NCBI GenBank assembly: GCA_945888455.1
Contig: CAMCZV010000005.1
Span: forward strand, 1-56,808
Length of the DNA: 56,808 nt
Direction: 5' to 3'
Origin: Candidatus Finniella inopinata
GTDB taxonomy: Bacteria > Pseudomonadota > Alphaproteobacteria > Holosporales > Holosporaceae
Shown here: piece after piece, positions 44,925 to 53,150 of the stretch
Position numbering within the stretch: position 1 is the stretch's first letter
Layout: every line of letters begins with the position of its first letter
Position numbers and translations under genes: made by a program
The notes under the pieces: model-generated
Database searches by the model: none
Told to the model about the DNA's origin: nothing
What the model saw: only the letters and a program-made list of their open reading frames with translations

Positions 44925-46030
44925 ATTTTATCGATAAAGAAGAAGAATGGTTTACAGAATGGTTCCAGCATATGGTTAAAACCATGAAATCATCCCCAAA
45001 ACAAGACGGTTCTGCCTTTGAGGAATTAGAGGAAAATTCCGACACAGATGATGCGCCAATGGTTCACTGTACGACAAATTTGTACCAAAACGAGCAATTT
45101 CCCTTGCTGTATATTCAAAAAAACCCAGGCCTATTTCGCAATCAAAAATTATCTTTACGCATCGATATGATTTTACGCACCGTGTACGAGGGCGCAGCAG
45201 AAGAATCGCGCTGTATCATGAAACTGCGTAAAACCATGAATCAGGTCTATTCTTGCCCAAAAACCACTACCCAAGCCTATTTTGAAACCAAAAGTTTTTC
45301 TTATAAAATAACGGATAAAAAAATCCGAGAAGTCATGACATCCTATGATGTCTCAATTTTTTGGAATGCCCAGACAAACCCACAGATTAATGGGGGTGGA
45401 CTGAATAATGAATTGGGACTCAATACAGAATATGCGCCACCCATGCCATTTTTACAGCTGGCAGCAAGGCATTTAAATCTGTTTTTACAGAATCCAGATC
45501 CATGGGGTAAAAATCCTGCCCCCCGATCCATTTTACCCATTAGCAGTGCACGATATTGCAAGCAAACCCTGTTTACGGCGCCACCAGCACCATCGGGAGA
45601 ATATTTTCATACCTTCAAAACGGGAAAAAAGGAAACCTATAATCTGAAAGAGGATGCCAACGCCCACAGTAAATATCATGGGGTCATTCAATGCCAGGAT
45701 CATTCGCCACCGGCCTTTTCCAAACTGGTGCCCGATCAAGACGTCTGGGTGTACAGTGCCATCCCCATGAGAGAGGAAATCACGAAAAACACCCCCTTAA
45801 AAACCCGTTATTGCCCCGTACCCAACAGTATGATTTTTCATGATGAACAAGAAAAAGAGCTTGCTCTGCCAAACAACCTATGGAATTTAGGGGACAAAAC
45901 CATAAAGTACACACGTGATGGTATCATCAGCTATACCCCCATTATGCACATGAAGGTTCAAAAATTGACTCTGTCGTGCAAAGAATCGGAATCCAGCGGC
46001 CCCTGGATTTTAGAATTACGAGAAGTCTAA
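44921..46030 (+). CDS. Unrecognised protein of the capsid module
   Basis: A 369-residue protein starting at the ATG (44921) that overlaps the joining-protein stop, behind AGGA. The position suits a tail terminator or tail protein, but these are usually 130-200 residues. Residues 45-165 contain a beta/alpha pattern (LSLRIDMILRTVYEGAA, FSYKITDKKIREVMTSYDVS) that could be a tail-terminator-like domain. The second half is Pro/Tyr/Lys-rich without a recognised domain and ends in a beta strand (PWILELREV). A fusion of a connector domain with a new module is possible. Confidence 0.6.
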   Translation: MNFIDKEEEWFTEWFQHMVKTMKSSPKQDGSAFEELEENSDTDDAPMVHCTTNLYQNEQFPLLYIQKNPGLFRNQKLSLRIDMILRTVYEGAAEESRCIMKLRKTMNQVYSCPKTTTQAYFETKSFSYKITDKKIREVMTSYDVSIFWNAQTNPQINGGGLNNELGLNTEYAPPMPFLQLAARHLNLFLQNPDPWGKNPAPRSILPISSARYCKQTLFTAPPAPSGEYFHTFKTGKKETYNLKEDANAHSKYHGVIQCQDHSPPAFSKLVPDQDVWVYSAIPMREEITKNTPLKTRYCPVPNSMIFHDEQEKELALPNNLWNLGDKTIKYTRDGIISYTPIMHMKVQKLTLSCKESESSGPWILELREV

Positions 46031-46041
46031 ACCAGGAGACG

Positions 46042-46092
46042 GTGTTAACACAGAGTCGCAAAAACAATATTCCATACAGATTCATGCCATAG
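46042..46092 (+). other. Possible 5' remnant of a lost tail gene
   Basis: Right after the previous stop come an AGGAGA site (46034-46039) and a GTG frame of only 16 codons that runs into the end of the eamA gene. This looks like the beginning of the next module gene, cut off where the opposite-strand transporter gene begins. Confidence 0.35.
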
Positions 46093-46969
46093 AGGCTGTT
46101 TTTTTCGATGCACGATCCAATTTAAACTCATGATGCACCAGATACAACGTGCAGGGAATAATGATGATGATGCCCGTAATATCGGAAAGCGTAGGCCATT
46201 TATGAAAAACCCACCCACTGAGCACAGAGGAAAAAATGAACTCACTGTACCGTAATGGTTGTAATGCGGAAACCTCGCAATAGGACAGGGATTTTAAAAT
46301 GCAACCCAACAAACAGTTGCCCCCTAAACCCAACAGGGCCAATAAACCCAATTCCGGCATGGATGGTGTTTTCCAGTAATACAGGGCAAAGGGCAATGTC
46401 CACAAGGTCGTCCACAGGGCAGAGTAAAACATCAGCGGTTGGATGCGTTCGTTTAAAATCAGTAAACGTTTGTTCACAATGTCCAGAATGGCAAATAACA
46501 GTGTGGCCAAAATGGCCAGACCCGCCATGACGTTAACGCTGCCTGTCAAATTAAATTGGGCACTGACCATAATGCCGATAAAACCCACCCCTGTGGCCAA
46601 AAGGCGTTGCCAACCCAAACGTTCTTTTAAAAAAATACCGGCCAACAGGGTGATGAAAATGGGCGTTGTAAAACTGATGGTGGTCACCATGGGCAAAGGC
46701 AACAGGATTAACCCACAACACCAGGGCACCATGGCCAGAGCAAACAATCCGCCACGCAATCCGTGCACCCAAAAATGCTTGGTGGTGTATTTTTTTGGAT
46801 TGATGATGATAAAAGGAACAAAGAATAATGCCGTGAATAAAAATCGAAAAAACAAGACGTTAACACCCGACAGCTCGGCGCCAGATAATTTGCACGCCAA
46901 ATCATTGAATGCGCTGATTAGGCAGGCGGATAAGCTCCATAAAACACCTAATTGATATCGATTGGACAT
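46082..46969 (-). CDS. EamA/DMT-family transporter
   Basis: A 295-residue membrane protein with ten predicted helices in two repeats of the EamA type (FFRFLFTALFFVPFI and TLLAGIFLKERLGWQRLLAT in the first, SVLSGWVFHKWPTLSDITG in the second). Family members export or exchange small metabolites. In Rickettsia a member imports S-adenosylmethionine, a possibility that sequence alone cannot test. The start is the ATG at 46969. It lies on the strand opposite to all the capsid-module genes and splits them in two. Confidence 0.85.
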   Translation of the reverse strand: MSNRYQLGVLWSLSACLISAFNDLACKLSGAELSGVNVLFFRFLFTALFFVPFIIINPKKYTTKHFWVHGLRGGLFALAMVPWCCGLILLPLPMVTTISFTTPIFITLLAGIFLKERLGWQRLLATGVGFIGIMVSAQFNLTGSVNVMAGLAILATLLFAILDIVNKRLLILNERIQPLMFYSALWTTLWTLPFALYYWKTPSMPELGLLALLGLGGNCLLGCILKSLSYCEVSALQPLRYSEFIFSSVLSGWVFHKWPTLSDITGIIIIIPCTLYLVHHEFKLDRASKKTASMA

Positions 46970-47083
46970 AAAAAAGAACGATATAAAAACATAATTATAC
47001 CCGTTTATTGCCAAAGAGTAAATTTTTTAAAAACAGCCTGTTGTATTCATAGACAAAGTAAAACCCATCTGGAGGACACAAAA

Positions 47084-48949
47084 ATGATTCAATTTTTTTG
47101 GGATACATCCGATAAAACCCATCTGGAACCCCTGATCAGTGCCGTGCTGAACCATGCAGAGGGCAAGCCAGCAACCTTGACCATCACCGTGACAGAGGAC
47201 CATATGCCCATGGCACAACGATGGCGTGGACAGTGGGGAAGGTTAATGTATGTGCAACCCCAGGATGCAAAATCCAATGATGCAACGTCTGATGATCCAG
47301 CCCTAGACGTTCCACAGCCTGGGCAAAACGGGGCACACCCGAAGCACCTGTTGTTTTATGGAAAAACCGTGGGCTTTACAGAAAAACAAGATCAAATTGA
47401 CATTCATTTGATTTCTGAAAAGGCCCCTTTTAAGGCCCAATGGCCAGACGTACTGAAGGAAATCAAGGCCAAGAACAAGCATCACGAATTGTGGTCAGAG
47501 GCAGACCCCGAAACCATGCTGTGTACGGTGCCATATGCCTGGTATTGGGATCGCTGTACGGGAAAATTAGGCATCAGTCATGCCTTTAAGGGCCATAAAA
47601 CCTGGGATTTATCCGATCAGTATGACCCCAAATATTATGTGGTTCAAAAAAACGAGCCCTTGTCCCAGATTAATGTTCAAATATCTGCCTTATGGGATCA
47701 ATCCATTCTGGATTATGTGGATGTGGCACCAGAAATTGCCAAACATTTTCATAACGGGGTGATTGGAACACTAACCGATCGTGCCTTAGAGTCGGCTTGG
47801 CCAGAAACAGGTCGGTTTTTTCCATCGGGATATTTTGTCGCCCACAGTGCACTGGTCAAAAAGCCGTCCAGCGCCCAACATCCTGATGCCATTGTATTTT
47901 CTCCTCTGGCCACACAGGAAGACCATACGGGTGCAGCCCCACAATGGATTGCAGAAACCAGCTTTTATGATGCGAAATTGGTTATGGGATACTTTTATCG
48001 TCAAAAACGTAAAGAACAGGTGCAGTATGCCTTAAAAGCAGATTTGCCACACAATCAACACGGTCGAATACAAGATTTGGACATCACACTGCCCCCATTT
48101 ATTCGATACGATGATTTGCCCTTGTGGAATCCTGTCATGACCTATGAACAGGGAGAAGAGGTGCAACACCAAGGACGCGTATATCGTTTTCATGGGAATG
48201 ATCAGGGGCAAAACCTAGGTCAAGATATGGGCCAATACAAACGTCTGGCTCGTAATGGTTTTGATCCGTCCGATCAGTTTTGGCAGGAAATTCCAGAAAA
48301 AACAAAATGGTTGCTGCCGATCGTATCGGATTCTTTTTTTAACCAGACTCTGGGAAAAGAATTATTCCAATATACCTTGCATCGGGCCAAGACAGCCTTG
48401 ATATGGGGGACACGCTGTAGGGAAATACAGCTTAGAGGCACCGTGAAGGATTTTCACACCATCACCTTGAATGATTGCTTTTCATTGGGTGAACACCAAG
48501 ATTCGAATAAAAAGATCACAGGAAAAGTGATGGAGTATACCCTGAATATGGATGGTCGGCGCAATCAAGCATACGTTCAGATCAAAGGTGCATTTTTTAT
48601 GCATTTTAATGACGCTCCAGCCCCATCCCTTGATGACAAAAAAACCGTTTCCATTGATGGGTTACAGTGTATTTGGCCTGAAAACAATCCTCCTGCAGAC
48701 ATTCTTTCCCAGAAACTAAAGGATAAAGTGTGCAAAAAAATTGACGTTTTTAACCCCATAGAAGAGCAATTACAGCATTTAGAAACCCTTCAGGAAAAAA
48801 TGTGGACCGATGATTGGGATGCCAACAGTGTGCACGCCAAGGAAACACGCATTCGTTTGCATTTTCACAGTTTGCGTACCAGCCAATGCCTGGAACACAC
48901 CATCCCTATAGAGATATTAACGCCTTATCGACCCCAGAAAGACCAATAG
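47084..48949 (+). CDS. Tail-hub-like protein with a possible carbohydrate-binding module
   Basis: A 621-residue protein; ATG 47084 lies behind GGAGG. The N-terminal 240 residues have alternating strands (LLFYGKTVGFTEKQDQIDIH) as in baseplate hub proteins. Around residues 350-400 the pattern LWNPVMTYEQGEEVQHQGRV, then YRF and DQFWQEI, resembles a type 5/12 chitin- or sugar-binding module. Residues 430-510 (RAKTALIWGTRCREIQL and ITLNDCFSLGE, then ITGKVMEYTLNMDG) match a phage tail-hub pattern. The C-terminus is helical. A receptor-binding or host-attachment role is a reasonable inference but not proven. Confidence 0.6.
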   Translation: MIQFFWDTSDKTHLEPLISAVLNHAEGKPATLTITVTEDHMPMAQRWRGQWGRLMYVQPQDAKSNDATSDDPALDVPQPGQNGAHPKHLLFYGKTVGFTEKQDQIDIHLISEKAPFKAQWPDVLKEIKAKNKHHELWSEADPETMLCTVPYAWYWDRCTGKLGISHAFKGHKTWDLSDQYDPKYYVVQKNEPLSQINVQISALWDQSILDYVDVAPEIAKHFHNGVIGTLTDRALESAWPETGRFFPSGYFVAHSALVKKPSSAQHPDAIVFSPLATQEDHTGAAPQWIAETSFYDAKLVMGYFYRQKRKEQVQYALKADLPHNQHGRIQDLDITLPPFIRYDDLPLWNPVMTYEQGEEVQHQGRVYRFHGNDQGQNLGQDMGQYKRLARNGFDPSDQFWQEIPEKTKWLLPIVSDSFFNQTLGKELFQYTLHRAKTALIWGTRCREIQLRGTVKDFHTITLNDCFSLGEHQDSNKKITGKVMEYTLNMDGRRNQAYVQIKGAFFMHFNDAPAPSLDDKKTVSIDGLQCIWPENNPPADILSQKLKDKVCKKIDVFNPIEEQLQHLETLQEKMWTDDWDANSVHAKETRIRLHFHSLRTSQCLEHTIPIEILTPYRPQKDQ

Positions 48950-48996
48950 AAGGTGCATCAGAATACAATCCTCCCCCTAATGATTGGAACAGAACC

Positions 48997-49791
48997 ATGA
49001 AAAAAACATCCCGCATCCGATTGCGGAATACGTTGTCCATGTATGGCGTTTCTGCCCCTAACATGACTCAGGAAAACTATGTGGGTGATGCAAGTGTACA
49101 TATGGTTGGCTTGTCTCAGCCATTATATTTCAAAGATATTGCCACTGTTTTTCCAGAAAAAGTCATTTTTGACCTGACCTTGTCTGTGGCCATGGTGCAG
49201 CACAACACCACGGTGCTCGTTTCTGCAAGAAAGGATGGGAATGATGAGCAAAAAGAGCCAAAAATAATGGAAAATATTTACGAAAAAAATCCAGCCGTTC
49301 AGTCCATATCGTGGTCAAAACCGTTTAATGTCCACTGTATACATCAAGGCGCCATGCGTCCCAATGATCCATCCTGGACCATCACCTTGCCCTATGACAC
49401 CTATCGGTTTGATACGCTGGAGGAGGGCGAAATACGTGTGGATGAAAATCAATATTGTCACTATGGAGGACTGTGGAATACGGATACCTCTATGGACAAG
49501 ATTGCCGGTGTTAATGCACGGTTTTCTTACGATTCTGACGATATTGATCCAAGAGAAGAAGAAAAATTTGGTCAGGCTGTCCAGCGTGGAGGCATCGACA
49601 TGGAGCTCGTGAAAATGCAGACCAGTCTATTGACCTTTGGGGCGTATAAAATGCATGCCCAGCAGGCAGAGCAAAACAACGGTTTGAATGATTACGCTGA
49701 ACATTACAAGCAAAAGTACCGATCCATGTATTACGAAATGCTGGATCAAAACACCATGCGTATGCATTTTGCTAAAAACAACACAGCATAA
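48997..49791 (+). CDS. Unrecognised protein of the capsid module
   Basis: A 264-residue protein beginning at the ATG 48997 (KKTSRIRLRN), 47 bases after the hub-like gene. No domain is recognised. The first 130 residues look beta-rich. Residues 150-190 are acidic (EEGEIRVDENQ, DSDDIDPREEEKF). The C-terminal 60 residues are helical with many Met, Gln and Tyr. The frame opens 61 codons earlier inside the previous gene. It could be a tail or particle-decoration protein; that is inference from position only. Confidence 0.6.
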   Translation: MKKTSRIRLRNTLSMYGVSAPNMTQENYVGDASVHMVGLSQPLYFKDIATVFPEKVIFDLTLSVAMVQHNTTVLVSARKDGNDEQKEPKIMENIYEKNPAVQSISWSKPFNVHCIHQGAMRPNDPSWTITLPYDTYRFDTLEEGEIRVDENQYCHYGGLWNTDTSMDKIAGVNARFSYDSDDIDPREEEKFGQAVQRGGIDMELVKMQTSLLTFGAYKMHAQQAEQNNGLNDYAEHYKQKYRSMYYEMLDQNTMRMHFAKNNTA

Positions 49792-49865
49792 AAACCATTT
49801 TTTATCTTTTAATTTTTTGCATTTCACAAATAAAACAATGCTTTTTTGAAATAGGAGCAAACATT

Positions 49866-50351
49866 ATGTCTGATCAGTCCCATACACAAATCCCAATTCT
49901 GCCAGAACCCGTATGTGCGGTTTTTCAAGAAAATGTATACCGGTATTATCCCAATTATCGTGGAAAATTAACCAACGAGCAGTGGCATCAACTGTACCAA
50001 TTGGCCAAAACCATCACATCAAAAACAGACAGTGCCGCCATATGGCAAACACTCGAATCCAATCCTTTGATCTTTATGTATTTTCGTTATCAAACAGACC
50101 TGATTCAGCAGGCATCAAGAAAAATCGGATCCAGAGGTTTGTTGTTCAATGTCATCATTTTTATTATGGGGGCAGTGTGGTCTTGGGGGGTCAATGAAAT
50201 CGATCCGACGTTGGTGTATGTGGGGTCGTTTTTAGCCGCATTTTTAGGGCCGATGGCACAAAAAGGCCTGGACAAAATCAAGGATCACAAGCGTTTAAAG
50301 GCCCAAGTCCCCTTGAAAAGTCAAGAAAATAAAGATCAAAAAGGAGACTAA
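49866..50351 (+). CDS. Small protein with two membrane helices (holin candidate)
   Basis: A 161-residue protein with an AGGAG site. The N-terminal 90 residues are soluble and helical. Two membrane helices follow (GLLFNVIIFIMGAVWSWGV and LVYVGSFLAAFLGPMA), separated by a short loop with DPT, and then a basic tail (KIKDHKRLK). The topology and the position at the end of a phage module fit a holin or membrane-docking protein, but no holin family is recognised. Confidence 0.6.
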   Translation: MSDQSHTQIPILPEPVCAVFQENVYRYYPNYRGKLTNEQWHQLYQLAKTITSKTDSAAIWQTLESNPLIFMYFRYQTDLIQQASRKIGSRGLLFNVIIFIMGAVWSWGVNEIDPTLVYVGSFLAAFLGPMAQKGLDKIKDHKRLKAQVPLKSQENKDQKGD

Positions 50352-50356
50352 CCATC

Positions 50357-50752
50357 ATGCCCAAACAGCCAAAAAAGATAAAAAAAGAAATCCGTAACAA
50401 CGGGCCACATAAGGGGTCAACAACGGGGGGCGAATGGGTCACAGCATCAGAATGCAAGAATCCTATGGGGCAATGGATCCGAGATTTGGAAATGATTTTT
50501 GAAAAAGCCATGCAGGAAGAAAAACTCAACATTGCCCTAAAAGCAAAAGAGTTGTTGGCACGCAATAAAGGATGGATCGCAGGGGGAGTCGCATCAACTC
50601 CCCTATCTATTAAAAGCATAGATCAGTGGACTTTGCAAGAGATTAATGCATTGATTTCGCAATTAGATGCCTATGCCGATGGTGCCCCTGATGGTGATTT
50701 TGGGTGCAGTCATAAGGGTGATTCCGATGATGATCCGGATCCCACACCATAA
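50357..50752 (+). CDS. Small unrecognised protein at the end of the capsid module
   Basis: A 131-residue protein 5 bases after the two-helix protein. Its N-terminus is basic (PKQPKKIKKEIRNNG). The middle is helical (DLEMIFEKAMQEEKLNIALK) and the end acidic (GDSDDDPDPTP). The helical middle recalls small DNA-binding or small-terminase proteins, without firm similarity. A possible frameshifted continuation follows its stop. Confidence 0.5.
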   Translation: MPKQPKKIKKEIRNNGPHKGSTTGGEWVTASECKNPMGQWIRDLEMIFEKAMQEEKLNIALKAKELLARNKGWIAGGVASTPLSIKSIDQWTLQEINALISQLDAYADGAPDGDFGCSHKGDSDDDPDPTP

Positions 50753-50871
50753 CAGCAAACACCAATGCACGCCCCCCCCCACAGCCTCGGAATCAGGACC
50801 AGAGCCGCCAGGGTTGACGTCTTTCTCATTGTGGGAAAAGATAAAGAACGTACTTTTGCTTTCTCCTCCTG
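50753..50871 (+). other. Coding-like frame after the module end
   Basis: In the frame one base different from the 131-residue protein, 50760-50871 reads with protein-like character (TASESGPEPPG, SFSLWEKIKNVLLLSPPDDD) and no stop. A run of nine C (50770-50778) lies in between. This may be the former C-terminus of the upstream gene, separated by a frameshift, or chance. Confidence 0.3.
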
Positions 50872-52092
50872 ATGACGATTTTCCACAGCACCCTGATGCA
50901 GACCCTTTATCAGCGCGGGTTTATTCATCAAACAACGCCCATAGAGGCGCTGGATGAGGCCCTGAATTCTGGCCCCATGACCATTTATTATGGGTGCGAT
51001 GCCACGGCGTCCAGTTTGCATGTGGGGAATTTGCTGGGGTTAATGGTGATGCGTATGATCCAAGATATGGGCCATCGTGCGGTGCTGTTGGTGGGTGGAG
51101 GAACCACAAAAATCGGTGATCCATCAGGAAGAAACACCACGCGAAAACTGTTAACAGAGGCAGAAATTAACGCCAATATTTCCGGAATTTTGTCTTGTTA
51201 TCACCGCGTTTTGAATCCCCATTCCATGGTGGTGGTCAATAATGCCGATTGGTTGGATTCCTTGGGGTATACGTCCTTTTTAAGGGAAATCGGTGTGCAT
51301 TTTTCCGTCAATCGTCTGTTGACCTTTGACAGCGTCAAAAACCGATTACAGCGCGAAGAATCCCTCAGTTTTATCGAATTTAACTATATCCTGATGCAAT
51401 CGTACGATTATTGGAAATTGTACCAAAATCACGGGTGTGCTCTGCAAATTGGTGGGGGCGATCAGTGGGGCAATATCGTCAGCGGTGTGGATTTGATTCG
51501 TCGTTTAGAGGGCGTCCACGTGCATGGATTAACCTGGCCATTGTTGGAAACCAGCACCGGGGTAAAAATGGGTAAAACAGCCCAAGGCGCCGTATGGTTG
51601 GATCCGGCATTATGCAGTGCCCATGATTATTGGCAATTTTGGCGGAATGTGGATGATCGCGATGTGGTGCGGTTTTTGAAACTGTTTACCTTTTTGCCAC
51701 TGGATGTGATTCAGCCTTTTGAATCGTTAACGGGATCGGCCTTGAATGAGGCAAAAATTCTGTTGGCTGATCAGGCCACGGCATTGATTCATGGTTCTGA
51801 TGCCGTACAAGCATTGACATCTTCTGATCAGGCGGCCTGTGCCTATCCCCAGTACGTTCTGACCCCGCAGGATCAGGATCAAGGCGTTTTGGTATACAAA
51901 ATATTGGTGTCCTTGGGATGGGTCAGTTCTGGTCGAGAAGGGCAACAGAAAATAACAGAAGGTGCGGTAAAAATCGATGGCGTCAAAATATCCGACCCCA
52001 GGGCAACATTCACCTGTACGGGCAAAGAATCAGGGTCGTGGCGTATCATGTGTGGGGGCAAAAAAACAGCCCTTTTGGTCTTGGGTGAGTAG
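50872..52092 (+). CDS. tyrS: Tyrosyl-tRNA synthetase
   Basis: TyrS charges tRNA-Tyr. The class I HIGH motif appears as SSLHVGNLLGL and the KMSKS loop as GVKMGKTAQGAVW. IYYGCDATA and the substrate motif LMQSYDYWKLYQNHGCALQIGG (given here as LMQSYDYWKLY and CALQIGGGDQWGN) are typical. An S4-type RNA-binding domain ends the protein (ITEGAVKIDGVKISDP). At 406 residues it is normal. The ATG 50872 or an in-frame ATG 24 bases later may be the start; neither has a strong ribosome binding site. Confidence 0.96.
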   Translation: MTIFHSTLMQTLYQRGFIHQTTPIEALDEALNSGPMTIYYGCDATASSLHVGNLLGLMVMRMIQDMGHRAVLLVGGGTTKIGDPSGRNTTRKLLTEAEINANISGILSCYHRVLNPHSMVVVNNADWLDSLGYTSFLREIGVHFSVNRLLTFDSVKNRLQREESLSFIEFNYILMQSYDYWKLYQNHGCALQIGGGDQWGNIVSGVDLIRRLEGVHVHGLTWPLLETSTGVKMGKTAQGAVWLDPALCSAHDYWQFWRNVDDRDVVRFLKLFTFLPLDVIQPFESLTGSALNEAKILLADQATALIHGSDAVQALTSSDQAACAYPQYVLTPQDQDQGVLVYKILVSLGWVSSGREGQQKITEGAVKIDGVKISDPRATFTCTGKESGSWRIMCGGKKTALLVLGE

Positions 52093-52151
52093 GGCCTTGG
52101 GTCTGGTTGACGCCGATGATTTATTCCAAACCATTCTGGGACCCCAGGTTT

Positions 52152-52985
52152 TCAGACCATATCCCTGTGGTATTGGCGGGTTATAAACCCTTTGCTGGCC
52201 AAATATTCGGCTGTTTTTGCGGCTGTGCACACCGATCGATGGCGCCCACCAGAGCACCCAAAAGCCACCACAAAGGATGGCCGCCCCCCCGTTAACATGT
52301 GATCCAGCAGGGGGAAAAGCATGCCCTTAAAGCGTTGAAACTCTTGGCATTCATGAAAGAACCCTTGGACCTCTGGTGATTGCCCCGTCAGCAATTTCAT
52401 GCTCTTGTTGTAATACGGATTGGGTAAAAAACGCATGTCAAAAACAAAATCGGCTGATTCAGGAACACCTCTGCGATAGGCAAAAGACATGACGTACACG
52501 GTCGTACCCATGGGATTGGTCAAGTTTAATCGCCGTTGTAAATTGCTTTTTAGTTCTGGTGGTGATTGGTGCGTGGTGCAAACATAATGATCGGCCGATG
52601 CTTTGACCGGTTCCAAAAAGGATTTTTCTTGGACGATCAGAGAGCCGATGGTATCTCTGTTTCCAAAAGGGTGCTGGCGGCGTGTTTCTCGGTATCGATT
52701 TTCCAGGGCTTCTGATGAGGCGTCAAAAAACAAAACTGTAACGTCGATCAGTTGACGCAAAGCGGAAACCGTGCTGGCAAAGTTTTCAGGATTAAAGCCA
52801 CGGGTGCGAATATCAATGCCTATAGCCAAAATGGCGTTGGGGTTTTTTTCCAGTACCAACCCGTGACACAATGACAGCGGGATATTGTCCATGACCTCAC
52901 AGCCCAGGTCTTCTAGCGTTTTCAAGGCCGTGGTTTTACCTGACCCGGACATGCCCGTAATGATAATCAGAGAGGGTGTTTTCAT
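52152..52985 (-). CDS. rapZ: RNase adapter/nucleotide-binding protein RapZ
   Basis: A 277-residue protein of the RapZ/YvcJ family. Walker A is ITGMSGSGKTTALKTLED. EVMDNIPLSL, IGIDIRTRGF, and the C-terminal SFAYRRGVPESADFVFDMRF (20 residues), GQSPEV and AFGCSGGRHRSV motifs follow. In E. coli RapZ guides RNase E to the small RNA GlmZ and so controls glmS; in alphaproteobacteria the gene usually sits beside hprK and PTS genes, which are absent here. A glmS link in this organism is not shown. Confidence 0.95.
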   Translation of the reverse strand: MKTPSLIIITGMSGSGKTTALKTLEDLGCEVMDNIPLSLCHGLVLEKNPNAILAIGIDIRTRGFNPENFASTVSALRQLIDVTVLFFDASSEALENRYRETRRQHPFGNRDTIGSLIVQEKSFLEPVKASADHYVCTTHQSPPELKSNLQRRLNLTNPMGTTVYVMSFAYRRGVPESADFVFDMRFLPNPYYNKSMKLLTGQSPEVQGFFHECQEFQRFKGMLFPLLDHMLTGGRPSFVVAFGCSGGRHRSVCTAAKTAEYLASKGFITRQYHRDMV

Positions 52986-53150
52986 AAAAAACTGGTTTTT
53001 ATTGTGTTTTTATAATTGTGGGTGAACGGTCTGTTGAGAAGTTCTTTATCATCTGTTCACAGACTATTTTAATCCTATCACGATATGGATCAGGTTAACC
53101 AGCACTTTTGGTCTATTCTTGCCAACTCAGGGTGTGTCTTTTTTAGAGAA

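Noticed and set aside
47059-47127. 15-base direct repeat around the start of the hub-like gene
   Set aside because: TAAAACCCATCTGGA occurs twice 54 bases apart. One copy overlaps the ribosome binding site and the other is coding; no associated structure or further copy supports a function.
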